Positions 1 to 5,293 of a stretch of DNA of 5,451 nt are shown here, piece after piece. Position 1 is the first letter of the stretch, and every line of letters starts with the position of its first letter. A program made the translations under genes and the position numbers. The stretch spans positions 1-5,451 of the forward strand of contig WFPH01000147.1 of NCBI GenBank assembly GCA_015487645.1. Reading direction: 5' to 3'. The stretch comes from Thermosulfurimonas sp. (GTDB lineage: Bacteria; Desulfobacterota; Thermodesulfobacteria; Thermodesulfobacteriales; Thermodesulfobacteriaceae). Below the pieces are notes generated by a model. The model was given only the letters and a program-made list of their open reading frames with translations. It had not been told where the DNA came from and ran no database searches.

Positions 1-1017
1 CAATATCGAAGGATTTAAATGCGCATACCTAAGCGTCGTCTGAAAGTCTTTGTGGCCCAAAAGCATCTGGATTTGCTGTAATGGAACCCCGGCTAAAGCT
101 AGCCAGGAAGCGAAAGTGTGCCTGAGATCGTGTATGCGTATCGTCGTGGGTAGCCCCGCAAGTCTTAAAGCCCGCTTAAATGCCTTCCGGAAACTCGGCC
201 CGGAATGCGGAAAAATGCGGTCTTCTTTACTCTTTCTTTGTTCCGCACGCTTCCGCAAAACCGCCAAAACTTCCTCGTGTAGCGGCACCGAATAGGTCTT
301 GCCGCCCTTGGTCTGGCTTCCCCGTATCACTACGATTCCCTTATCAAGATCCACGTCTCGCCAGCGCAGGGCTAAAACGTCACCGAGTCTTATCCCTGTA
401 TAGGTAAGAAACATTAAAAGATCTGTATAATGCGGACTGATGACCGCCCTTAAGCGTTCAAACTCTTCCCTGGTTAAATACCGCCACCGGTCGTCGTTTT
501 CCTTTAAGTCCTTCATGCCCTTTATCGGATTCCGTTCGATCAGACCCCAGGTTTCCGCCACCGAAAGCATATGCTTTATCTGGGCCACTTCCCTGTTTAT
601 TGTCGAAGGCGAAGCCCCCTCTTCGAGACGCTTTATCCGATATATTTCCACGTCCTGTCTGGTTACTTCCGCCAGCTTCCGTCTCGCAAAAAAACGGCTA
701 ATATGCAAGCGCCATCGCATTTCCTTGTGAACCACGCTTTTGTTTATCGTGGTGCAATAAGCCAGATAATCGCTAATGAACTTCTCGAAGGTGACATTGT
801 GGTGACATGAACCCTGCGGTTTGCTTGCCTTTAAAAGTTTTTCAAGCTTTGCCGCCTCATCATGCCGCTTTACCCTTCGCCTGATTCGCTTTCCGTTGAC
901 CTGAACGTCAACCCACCAAGCCCTTATCCCCCTGGTCAAATCCGCGCCACAACCGCACCGCCTGCGCTTTGCCGCGACCCGCTTTCGGCATTTCGGACAT
1001 TCCTTGAATATCGCCAT
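1..1017 (-). CDS. Tyrosine recombinase / phage-type integrase, C-terminus cut off by the window edge
   Basis: This is a site-specific recombinase that would integrate and excise the mobile element whose end lies here. 339 residues are visible without a stop or frameshift, ending about 8 residues past the catalytic tyrosine, so only a short tail is missing. Catalytic residues in family order: R210 (TGIRLGDVLALRW), a beta-hairpin lysine (K237 or K240), H296 and R299 (HDLRHTFASW), H322 (LLGHKDFQTTLRYAHL) and nucleophile Y331. Residues about 75-170 form the helical core-binding SAM-like domain. Residues about 31-60 (WWVDVQVNGKRIRRRV) resemble an arm-site-binding beta-sheet domain. Residues 7-23 form a zinc-ribbon-like CPKC...CGC motif. 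The ATG at 1017 is the first possible start, since a TGA lies in frame two codons upstream; no good ribosome binding site precedes it. 13 of 21 Ile codons are ATA, against 2 of 28 in porA, which suggests horizontal origin. The family call is secure; the type of element is unknown. Confidence 0.95.
   Translation of the reverse strand, partial: MAIFKECPKCRKRVAAKRRRCGCGADLTRGIRAWWVDVQVNGKRIRRRVKRHDEAAKLEKLLKASKPQGSCHHNVTFEKFISDYLAYCTTINKSVVHKEMRWRLHISRFFARRKLAEVTRQDVEIYRIKRLEEGASPSTINREVAQIKHMLSVAETWGLIERNPIKGMKDLKENDDRWRYLTREEFERLRAVISPHYTDLLMFLTYTGIRLGDVLALRWRDVDLDKGIVVIRGSQTKGGKTYSVPLHEEVLAVLRKRAEQRKSKEDRIFPHSGPSFRKAFKRALRLAGLPTTIRIHDLRHTFASWLALAGVPLQQIQMLLGHKDFQTTLRYAHLNPSIL
789..807 (-). 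repeat. 19-bp repeat, copy 1 (inside the integrase gene)
   Basis: On the minus strand this reads TGTCACCACAATGTCACCT. It matches the copy at 1087-1105 at 17 of 19 positions, in opposite orientation. It holds two TGTCAC motifs 11 bp apart, about one helical turn. It lies in the coding region for integrase residues of about 69-76, between the arm-binding-like and core-binding regions. I infer a binding site for the integrase arm domain or an accessory factor. Confidence 0.5.
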
Positions 1018-1023
1018 ATTTCA

Positions 1024-1053
1024 CGCATAACTCGAAACCTCGCATCAAGTCAA
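1024..1053 (-). promoter_or_regulatory. Weak candidate promoter of the integrase
   Basis: On the minus strand, TTGACT (1053-1048) is followed after 18 bp by TATGCG (1029-1024), a poor -10 match. A start point 6-7 bases further on would fall at or next to the integrase ATG (1017), giving an almost leaderless message. That would fit the lack of a visible ribosome binding site. The rest of 1018-1163 holds the 19-bp repeat and nothing else I can identify. Confidence 0.25.
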
Positions 1054-1086
1054 ATCCCTTGCGCACCAATTATTTCCGGTTATTCG

Positions 1087-1105
1087 TGTCACTAAAATGT
1101 CACCT
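1087..1105 (+). repeat. 19-bp repeat, copy 2 (between integrase and tRNA-Gln)
   Basis: On the plus strand this reads TGTCACTAAAATGTCACCT, differing from copy 1 (789-807, opposite strand) at only two central positions. The two TGTCAC motifs are again 11 bp apart. It lies about 60 bp from the encoded 3' end of tRNA-Gln, where arm-type sites of tRNA-targeting integrases are often found. A weaker AGGTGA match, in the opposite direction, follows at 1126-1131. Confidence 0.5.
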
Positions 1106-1163
1106 ATCTCCGGAAGAGGTTTGCCAGGTGATCGGTAAATGCAGGAAAAATCGCCAAAAAATT

Positions 1164-1186
1164 TGGTTCCGGGGCCTGGATTCGAA
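1164..1186 (-). other. Candidate attachment site (attL or attR) at the tRNA-Gln 3' end
   Basis: The 3' half of the T arm, the acceptor strand and CCA of tRNA-Gln face the integrase gene, whose start is 147 bp away and which reads away from the tRNA. Tyrosine recombinases of many islands and prophages target exactly this part of tRNA genes and restore it on integration. The crossover segment cannot be delimited here because the other end of the element, which should carry a copy of this sequence, is outside the window. Confidence 0.5.
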
Positions 1187-1238
1187 CCAGGATTCTGGGA
1201 GCCAAAGTCCCATGTCCTGCCAGTTAGACGACCCCGGA
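1164..1238 (-). tRNA. tRNA-Gln (anticodon UUG)
   Basis: A complete cloverleaf folds on the minus strand. The acceptor stem TCCGGGG pairs with CCCCGGA. The D stem is GTCT/GGAC with a loop containing GG. The anticodon stem TGGGA/TCCCA encloses the loop CTTTGGC, which puts TTG at 1205-1203 and so reads Gln codons CAA and CAG. A 4-base variable region follows, then the T stem CCTGG/CCAGG with loop TTCGAAT, discriminator A, and an encoded CCA (1166-1164). No stem has a mismatch beyond one G-T pair in the D stem, so the gene is intact despite the adjoining integrase. Confidence 0.97.
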
Positions 1239-1249
1239 ACGACATTAAT

Positions 1250-1277
1250 AATTTAGCGCTTTCCTCTCGGCTGTAAA
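1250..1277 (-). promoter_or_regulatory. Candidate promoter of tRNA-Gln
   Basis: On the minus strand, TTTACA (1277-1272, 5 of 6 to consensus) is followed after 16 bp by TAAATT (1255-1250, 4 of 6). The -10 ends 11 bases before the mature tRNA 5' end, giving a leader of about five bases, which suits a tRNA gene. Confidence 0.5.
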
Positions 1278-1295
1278 GTGGATGACAATTTGTGG

Positions 1296-1324
1296 TTGAC
1301 AGGACCCCTGATATGTGTAATTAG
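1296..1324 (+). promoter_or_regulatory. Candidate promoter of the por operon
   Basis: A perfect TTGACA -35 lies at 1296-1301. The -10 is unclear: TGTAAT (1316-1321) matches 5 of 6 but at a short 14-bp spacing, while AATTAG (1319-1324) has the usual 17-bp spacing but only 3 of 6 matches. It is the only good -35 in the region divergent from tRNA-Gln, and would leave a leader of about 35-40 bases before porC. Confidence 0.4.
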
Positions 1325-1364
1325 AGGTCTAACCGTCACTACTAATATGTCAAAGGAGAGGGTC

Positions 1365-1916
1365 ATGATCGAAGTGAGGCTTCACGGTCGAGGCGGACAG
1401 GGGGCGGTTACCTCGGCGGAATTAATCGCGGTGGCCGCCATCAACCAGGGTAAATACGCCCAGGCTTTTCCGAGCTTTGGCCCCGAAAGAAGAGGGGCTC
1501 CGGTGCAGGCTTTTGTAAGGGTAAGCGAGGAGCCCATACGAACCCGGGAAAAGATTTACTTCCCGGATGTAGTTCTGGTGTTGGATCCCTCTCTTCCCTC
1601 CATCGTTAATGTTACGGCTGGCCTTAAGGAAGACGGCCTGGTAATCCTCAATTCCAATAAAGACGAAAAGGAACTTCGGAAGATGCTGGGAGGCTGGCAG
1701 GGAAAGCTGGCGGTGGTCGATGCCACTAAGATTGCCCTTGAGGAGTTGGGGCTCCCCATTACCAACACCACCATGCTGGGGGCCTTTCTTAAGGCCACCG
1801 GGCTTCTGGATCAGAAGTATCTGGAGGAGGCTTTGGAGGAGAGGTTCGGGCGTCTGGCCGAGAAGAATAAAAAGGCCATGGCCCGGGCCATCAAGGAGAT
1901 CAAGATCTATCAGTAA
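1365..1916 (+). CDS. porC: Pyruvate/2-oxoacid:ferredoxin oxidoreductase, gamma subunit
   Basis: This is the gamma subunit (183 aa) of the cytoplasmic four-subunit enzyme that converts a 2-oxoacid and CoA to acyl-CoA, CO2 and reduced ferredoxin. It corresponds to domain III of the fused one-chain enzymes. Family signatures are GRGGQGAVTSAELIA (residues 8-22) near the N-terminus, FPSFGPERRGAPVQAFVRVS (35-54), and LDPSLP (73-78) in a Rossmann-like core. The start is set by AGGAG at 1354-1358, six bases before the ATG, and by the family N-terminus MIEVRLHGRGGQG. A longer in-frame start at 1278 would add 29 residues that do not look like family sequence and would lie over the promoter. It is first in the operon, followed by porD after 13 bases. 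Some species call this gene porG. Confidence 0.95.
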   Translation: MIEVRLHGRGGQGAVTSAELIAVAAINQGKYAQAFPSFGPERRGAPVQAFVRVSEEPIRTREKIYFPDVVLVLDPSLPSIVNVTAGLKEDGLVILNSNKDEKELRKMLGGWQGKLAVVDATKIALEELGLPITNTTMLGAFLKATGLLDQKYLEEALEERFGRLAEKNKKAMARAIKEIKIYQ

Positions 1917-1929
1917 AAGGAGAAGAGCC

Positions 1930-2229
1930 ATGCCAAAAGGAAAAGATACGGCACTCATGAGCTGGAAGGAGGTCCCCTTCGGGTGTTACATCCTTGAATC
2001 CGGTAATTCCGTGAAGTTCAAGACTGGCGACTGGCGGTCGTTTAGGCCGGTGCTCGACAAGGAAAAGTGCATCAAGTGCGGTCAGTGCTACATCATGTGT
2101 CCGGATATGTCTTACAACCAGGACGAGGAGGGATACTACATCGTGGATCTTACTTATTGTAAGGGGTGTGGGATCTGCGCCAGTGTGTGTCCCAAGGGGG
2201 CCATTACTATGGTGGTAGAGGAGGTTTAG
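1930..2229 (+). CDS. porD: Pyruvate/2-oxoacid:ferredoxin oxidoreductase, delta subunit (2x[4Fe-4S] ferredoxin-like)
   Basis: A 99-residue iron-sulfur subunit that carries electrons from the catalytic subunits to external ferredoxin. Two full cluster motifs are visible: C47, C50, C53, C57 (CIKCGQCYIMCP) and C77, C80, C83, C87 (CKGCGICASVCP). As in all such ferredoxin folds, the last Cys of each motif normally ligates the opposite cluster. The N-terminal 40 residues (SWKEVPFGCYILESGNS, 11-27, then TGDWRSFRP) match the usual delta-subunit lead-in. A ribosome binding site (AAGGAG, 1917-1922) starts right after the porC stop, seven bases from the ATG. Its end is two bases from porA, so translation of the two is probably coupled. 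Confidence 0.95.
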   Translation: MPKGKDTALMSWKEVPFGCYILESGNSVKFKTGDWRSFRPVLDKEKCIKCGQCYIMCPDMSYNQDEEGYYIVDLTYCKGCGICASVCPKGAITMVVEEV

Positions 2230-2231
2230 TC

Positions 2232-3407
2232 ATGGGCAAGCGTATAGCCAAGGAAGTTTCCATCGCGGTGGCCGAGGCCGTGAAACAGTGCAAGGTAGAT
2301 GTGATCGCGGCCTATCCTATCACGCCTCAAACCCACATTGTAGAGCATTTGAGCGAGCTGGTAGCCAACGGGGAGCTTGATGCCGAGTACATTACGGTGG
2401 AATCTGAGCATTCAGCCATCAGCGCTTGTCTGGGATCGGTGGCTACCGGAGCTCGAACTTTTACCTCCACCAGTTCCCAGGGGCTGGCTCTCATGCACGA
2501 GATTCTCTTCATTGCGCCGGCTCTAAGGCTTCCGGTGGTCATGGTGGTGGCCAACCGGGCGCTCTCGGCCCCCATCAGTATCTGGAACGATCATGGTGAC
2601 ATTATGGCTCAGCGGGACGTGGGCTGGATTCAGACCTTCGCCGAAAATGGGCAAGAGGCGGTGGATCTGGTTTATCATGCCTTTAGGGTGGCCGAAGATC
2701 GACGGGTAATGTTTCCGGTCATCGTGAACCTCGATGGTTTCAATCTGAGCCACATGATCGAGCCTATCGAGCTTCCGGATCAGGAACAGGTGGATCAGTA
2801 TCTTCCGCCTTTTAAGCCCAAATACAAACTTGATCCGCGCAAGCCCATAAGCATGGGGCCGGTAGGTATTCCTGAGATCTATACCGAGGCCAAGAAGGCC
2901 CAGGACGAGGCCTTCAAGAACGCCTATAAAGTGATCGTCAAGGCCTGGGATGAATTCGAGAAGATCTTCGGGCGGCGGTATCGTCCCATTGAGACCTACC
3001 GTATGGATGACGCGGAGGTGGCGCTCCTTATCATGGGGTCTCTGGCCGAGACCGCTATGACTGCGGTGGACAAGATGCGGGAGGCTGGAAAGAAAGTAGG
3101 GTTAGTGCGGATTCGACTCTGGCGGCCCTTCCCTCTGCGGGATTTCGTGCGGGCGGTTAAAGGAGTGAAGATGTTGGCGGTGATCGACCGGGCGCTTTCG
3201 CCCGGGGCCACCGGAGGTCCGGTCGCAGTGGAGGTTCGCTCGGCCCTTTATCAAGTGCCAGGGCGTCCCCGGATCGCGAACTTCATTGCCGGTCTCGGTG
3301 GTCGGGATGTCACGGTGGAGGACTTTGAGGAGATGGCCGACAAGGCCTACTTCTACATGAAGAAGAAACCCAAGGAACCCTACGAGATGATCGGGGTAAA
3401 GGAGTAG
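2232..3407 (+). CDS. porA: Pyruvate/2-oxoacid:ferredoxin oxidoreductase, alpha subunit
   Basis: A 391-residue catalytic subunit, normal length for the family. With PorB it forms the TPP-dependent active site. The N-terminal pyrimidine-binding domain (about 1-180) shows AAYPITPQTHIVEHLSE (26-42), with T31 of the YPITP motif, the acidic VESEHSA (56-62), and TSTSSQGLALMHE (78-90). NRALSAPISIWNDHGD (108-123) contains R109; by alignment from memory with the Desulfovibrio africanus enzyme, T31 and R109 would contact the substrate carboxylate. The transketolase C-terminal-like domain begins near 262 (VALLIMGSLAETA) and includes VGLVRIRLWRPFP (289-301). The start ATG follows GAGGAGG (2218-2224) by seven bases; an in-frame ATG at 2166 lies inside porD and is rejected. 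Pyruvate is the likeliest substrate, but related 2-oxoacid enzymes (VOR type) cannot be excluded. Confidence 0.93.
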   Translation: MGKRIAKEVSIAVAEAVKQCKVDVIAAYPITPQTHIVEHLSELVANGELDAEYITVESEHSAISACLGSVATGARTFTSTSSQGLALMHEILFIAPALRLPVVMVVANRALSAPISIWNDHGDIMAQRDVGWIQTFAENGQEAVDLVYHAFRVAEDRRVMFPVIVNLDGFNLSHMIEPIELPDQEQVDQYLPPFKPKYKLDPRKPISMGPVGIPEIYTEAKKAQDEAFKNAYKVIVKAWDEFEKIFGRRYRPIETYRMDDAEVALLIMGSLAETAMTAVDKMREAGKKVGLVRIRLWRPFPLRDFVRAVKGVKMLAVIDRALSPGATGGPVAVEVRSALYQVPGRPRIANFIAGLGGRDVTVEDFEEMADKAYFYMKKKPKEPYEMIGVKE

Positions 3408-3411
3408 AGCC

Positions 3412-4353
3412 ATGCTGAAAGAACTTGCCAAATTCAAGGGTTTCAGTGCCAAGAATCTACCGAAGGAAGAACCTTTTGCCCCTGGGCATAGGGCCTGTCA
3501 GGGGTGTGGCGAGGTTCTGGCCCTGCGGCTGGCCTTGAAGGCCCTGGGTATGAACGTGATTGCGGTTAGTGCTACGGGTTGTATGGAGATTATTTCGAGT
3601 CCTTTTCCTTACACTTCCTGGCGGGTGCCCTGGATCCATATCGCCTTCGAGAACGCGGCTGCGGTGGCTTCCGGAGTGGAGGCCGCGCTCAAAGTTCTGA
3701 AGCGCAAAGGGCGTTTTCCCAAGAACCGCCGGGTAGATGTGGTGGTCTTCGCCGGTGACGGAGGAACCGGAGACATCGGGCTCCAGGCTCTCTCCGGGGC
3801 TCTAGAGCGGGGCCATGATTTCGTTTACATCTGTCTGGATAATGAGGCTTACATGAATACCGGGGTTCAGCGTTCGGGATGTACTCCCTACGGGGCCATG
3901 ACTACCACGAGCCCTCCGGGGAAGAAGTCCTTTGGGCAGATGACCTGGAAGAAGAACGTGCCGGCCATCGCAGCGGCTCACGGTATTCCCTATGTGGCTA
4001 CGGCCACGCCGGCCTTCTTCTTGGACCTTATGAACAAGGTCAAGAAGGCCGCCCTGGTGAATGGTCCGGCTTACGTGCATGTTTATGCCCCCTGCCCCAC
4101 CGGCTGGGGGAGTAAGGGTGAGGATTCCATCCGTCTGGCCAAGCTGGCGGTCGAGACCAGGATTTTCCCTCTTTATGAGGTCATTGAGGGCAAGTATTAC
4201 ATCACCCGGAAAATCACCAAGCCCAAACCGGTGGAGGAGTATCTCAAGCTCCAGCGGCGGTTCCGTCATCTTACCGAAGAGCATATCCGGGAAATTCAAC
4301 AGCGGGTGGATGCGGAATACGAGCGCCTGCTCAGGCTGGCCGAATGCCTCTAA
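3412..4353 (+). CDS. porB: Pyruvate/2-oxoacid:ferredoxin oxidoreductase, beta subunit (TPP and 4Fe-4S binding)
   Basis: A 313-residue subunit holding the diphosphate end of TPP and the cluster nearest to it. The TPP/Mg motif is GDGGTGDIG (115-123) followed by CLDNEAYMNTG (141-151) with N144. Likely cluster ligands are C29 and C32 (CQGCGE), C57 (ATGCMEI) and C228 (APCPTGWG), the same pattern as the proximal cluster of known pyruvate oxidoreductases. The C-terminal 60 residues (RKITKPKPVEEYLKLQRRF region, then an amphipathic helix) are usual for the separate-subunit form. The ribosome binding site AAAGGAG (3398-3404) lies in the last codons of porA, whose stop is four bases before this ATG. Its last codons form part of the terminator-like hairpin at 4343-4379. 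Confidence 0.94.
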   Translation: MLKELAKFKGFSAKNLPKEEPFAPGHRACQGCGEVLALRLALKALGMNVIAVSATGCMEIISSPFPYTSWRVPWIHIAFENAAAVASGVEAALKVLKRKGRFPKNRRVDVVVFAGDGGTGDIGLQALSGALERGHDFVYICLDNEAYMNTGVQRSGCTPYGAMTTTSPPGKKSFGQMTWKKNVPAIAAAHGIPYVATATPAFFLDLMNKVKKAALVNGPAYVHVYAPCPTGWGSKGEDSIRLAKLAVETRIFPLYEVIEGKYYITRKITKPKPVEEYLKLQRRFRHLTEEHIREIQQRVDAEYERLLRLAECL

Positions 4354-4390
4354 CTCTTGACAGGGGCTAAAGAGGCGTTTTAATTTTTAT
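4343..4390 (+). terminator. Terminator-like hairpin ending the por operon
   Basis: AATGCCTCT (4343-4351) pairs with AGAGGCGTT (4371-4379) in a 9-bp stem (one G-U pair) around a 19-base loop, followed by a T-rich run (TTAATTTTTATT). The 5' arm covers the last codons and stop of porB. The long loop makes it weaker than a classic terminator. It overlaps the tRNA-Gly promoter. Confidence 0.5.
4357..4384 (+). promoter_or_regulatory. Candidate promoter of tRNA-Gly
   Basis: A perfect TTGACA (4357-4362) is followed after 16 bp by TTTAAT (4379-4384, 5 of 6). Start of transcription would be near 4391, about ten bases before the tRNA. The -35 lies in the loop of the por terminator-like hairpin and the -10 in its T tract. 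Confidence 0.6.
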
Positions 4391-4400
4391 TGCGTCCGGA

Positions 4401-4476
4401 GCGGGAATAGCTCAGGTGGTAGAGCGCCACCTTGCCAAGGTGGAGGTCGCGGGTTCGAGTCCCGTTTCCCGCTCCA
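4401..4476 (+). tRNA. tRNA-Gly (anticodon GCC)
   Basis: A complete cloverleaf. The acceptor GCGGGAA pairs with TTCCCGC. The D stem is GCTC/GAGC with loop AGGTGGTA. The anticodon stem CCACC/GGTGG encloses the loop TTGCCAA, with anticodon GCC at 4434-4436, reading GGC and GGU. The variable region is AGGTC, the T stem GCGGG/CCCGT (one G-T pair) with loop TTCGAGT, discriminator T, and CCA is encoded at 4474-4476. A short T run (GTTTTTATTT) follows without a separate terminator hairpin, so some read-through into the next gene is possible. Confidence 0.98.
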
Positions 4477-4597
4477 GTTTTTATTTGCTCATTTCCCAAC
4501 TCTCGCCGTTTCGAAATACAATCCCTGGAGCTAAAATCCGGGTAAGGGGTTTCCCAGAAAACTTTTTCAGGACAGCCCGGGATATGAGGAGGCTAAA

Positions 4598-5290
4598 ATG
4601 GAAATTACTTTTTTCGGCCATGCCACCTTTAAGGTAATTAGTCCGGGAGGGGTAAAGATTCTTATAGATCCCTGGCTTTCGAATCCCAAGGCCCCGGAAG
4701 AGGTGGATCGCGGACCTTACGACCTGATTCTCATCACCCATGCCCATGGAGATCATCTGGGAGATGTTTTGGACCTGGCCCGGACCGCGGTTACGGAGGT
4801 GATAGCCATTCACGAGATTCAGCAGTACCTCATGTCTCGGGGGCTTCCCAAGGTCACGGGCATGAATGTGGGAGGGACCTATGCGACCCGGGGCCTCAAG
4901 ATTGCCATGGTGCAGGCGGTACATAGTTCTTCGTTTCCGGATGGGACCTATGGAGGCGAGGCCTGCGGTTTTGTGGTGGAAATGGAAGACGGCCGTAAAC
5001 TGTACCATGCCGGAGACACGGGCCTTTTTTACGATCTGGCCCTCATCGGGGAGCTTTACCAGCCCGAGGTGGTCTGTCTACCCATCGGAAGTCATTATGT
5101 AATGGGCCCCAGGGAGGCCGCTAAGGCCTGTGAGCTCCTAAGACCCAAGGTGGTCATTCCCATGCACTACGGGACTTTTCCGCTTCTTACCGGTACCCCC
5201 GAGGCTTTTAGAGAGGAGCTTTCCGCCCGGGGACTTTCGGTGGTGGTCAGAGACCTTAAGCCCGGGGAAAGTTTCCGTTACGGGGAATAG
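4598..5290 (+). CDS. UPF0173-type metal-dependent hydrolase (metallo-beta-lactamase fold)
   Basis: A 230-residue cytoplasmic protein of the normal length for UPF0173, a family of metallo-beta-lactamase-fold hydrolases whose natural substrate is not established. The N-terminus MEITFFGHATFKV (1-13) and ILIDPWLSNP (21-30) are typical. Metal ligands are visible: H48, H50, D52 and H53 in THAHGDH, H109 (AVHSSS), D140 (HAGDTG) and H190 (MHYGTF), enough for two metal ions. SHYVMGPREAAKA (165-177) is the family's helix after the fifth strand. There is no signal peptide or membrane segment. The start is fixed by GAGGAGG (4586-4592), five bases before the ATG. The next gene begins three bases after its stop, so the two are probably cotranscribed; the only upstream promoter clearly seen is that of tRNA-Gly. 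Confidence 0.92.
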   Translation: MEITFFGHATFKVISPGGVKILIDPWLSNPKAPEEVDRGPYDLILITHAHGDHLGDVLDLARTAVTEVIAIHEIQQYLMSRGLPKVTGMNVGGTYATRGLKIAMVQAVHSSSFPDGTYGGEACGFVVEMEDGRKLYHAGDTGLFYDLALIGELYQPEVVCLPIGSHYVMGPREAAKACELLRPKVVIPMHYGTFPLLTGTPEAFREELSARGLSVVVRDLKPGESFRYGE

Positions 5291-5293
5291 ACT

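Noticed and set aside
440..1095. Plus-strand open frames of 75-96 codons across the integrase region
   Set aside because: They run antisense to a clearly coding integrase with all catalytic motifs, and none shows a recognisable domain or ribosome binding site.
1103..1119. Imperfect palindrome around TCCGGA between integrase and tRNA-Gln
   Set aside because: Only the central six bases and the outer three on each side pair; this is too weak to call an operator or crossover site.
1331..1352. GTCAC...TGTCA in the por leader, resembling the 19-bp integrase-side repeats
   Set aside because: The two half motifs are 14 bp apart instead of 11, the second lacks the final CCT, and the site lies on the chromosomal side of the tRNA. 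Probably chance.
1278..1364. N-terminal extension of PorC starting at the ATG at 1278
   Set aside because: The 29 added residues do not resemble the family, no ribosome binding site precedes this ATG, and it would cover the promoter. The ATG at 1365 has a good site and the family N-terminus.
1720..1929. In-frame upstream extension of PorD through the porC gene
   Set aside because: The extension is an out-of-frame reading of porC with Arg/Pro-rich low-information sequence. The ATG at 1930 follows a strong ribosome binding site.
4517..4522. TACAAT as a -10 box for the UPF0173 hydrolase gene
   Set aside because: No acceptable -35 box lies 16-18 bp upstream, so a dedicated promoter cannot be supported.
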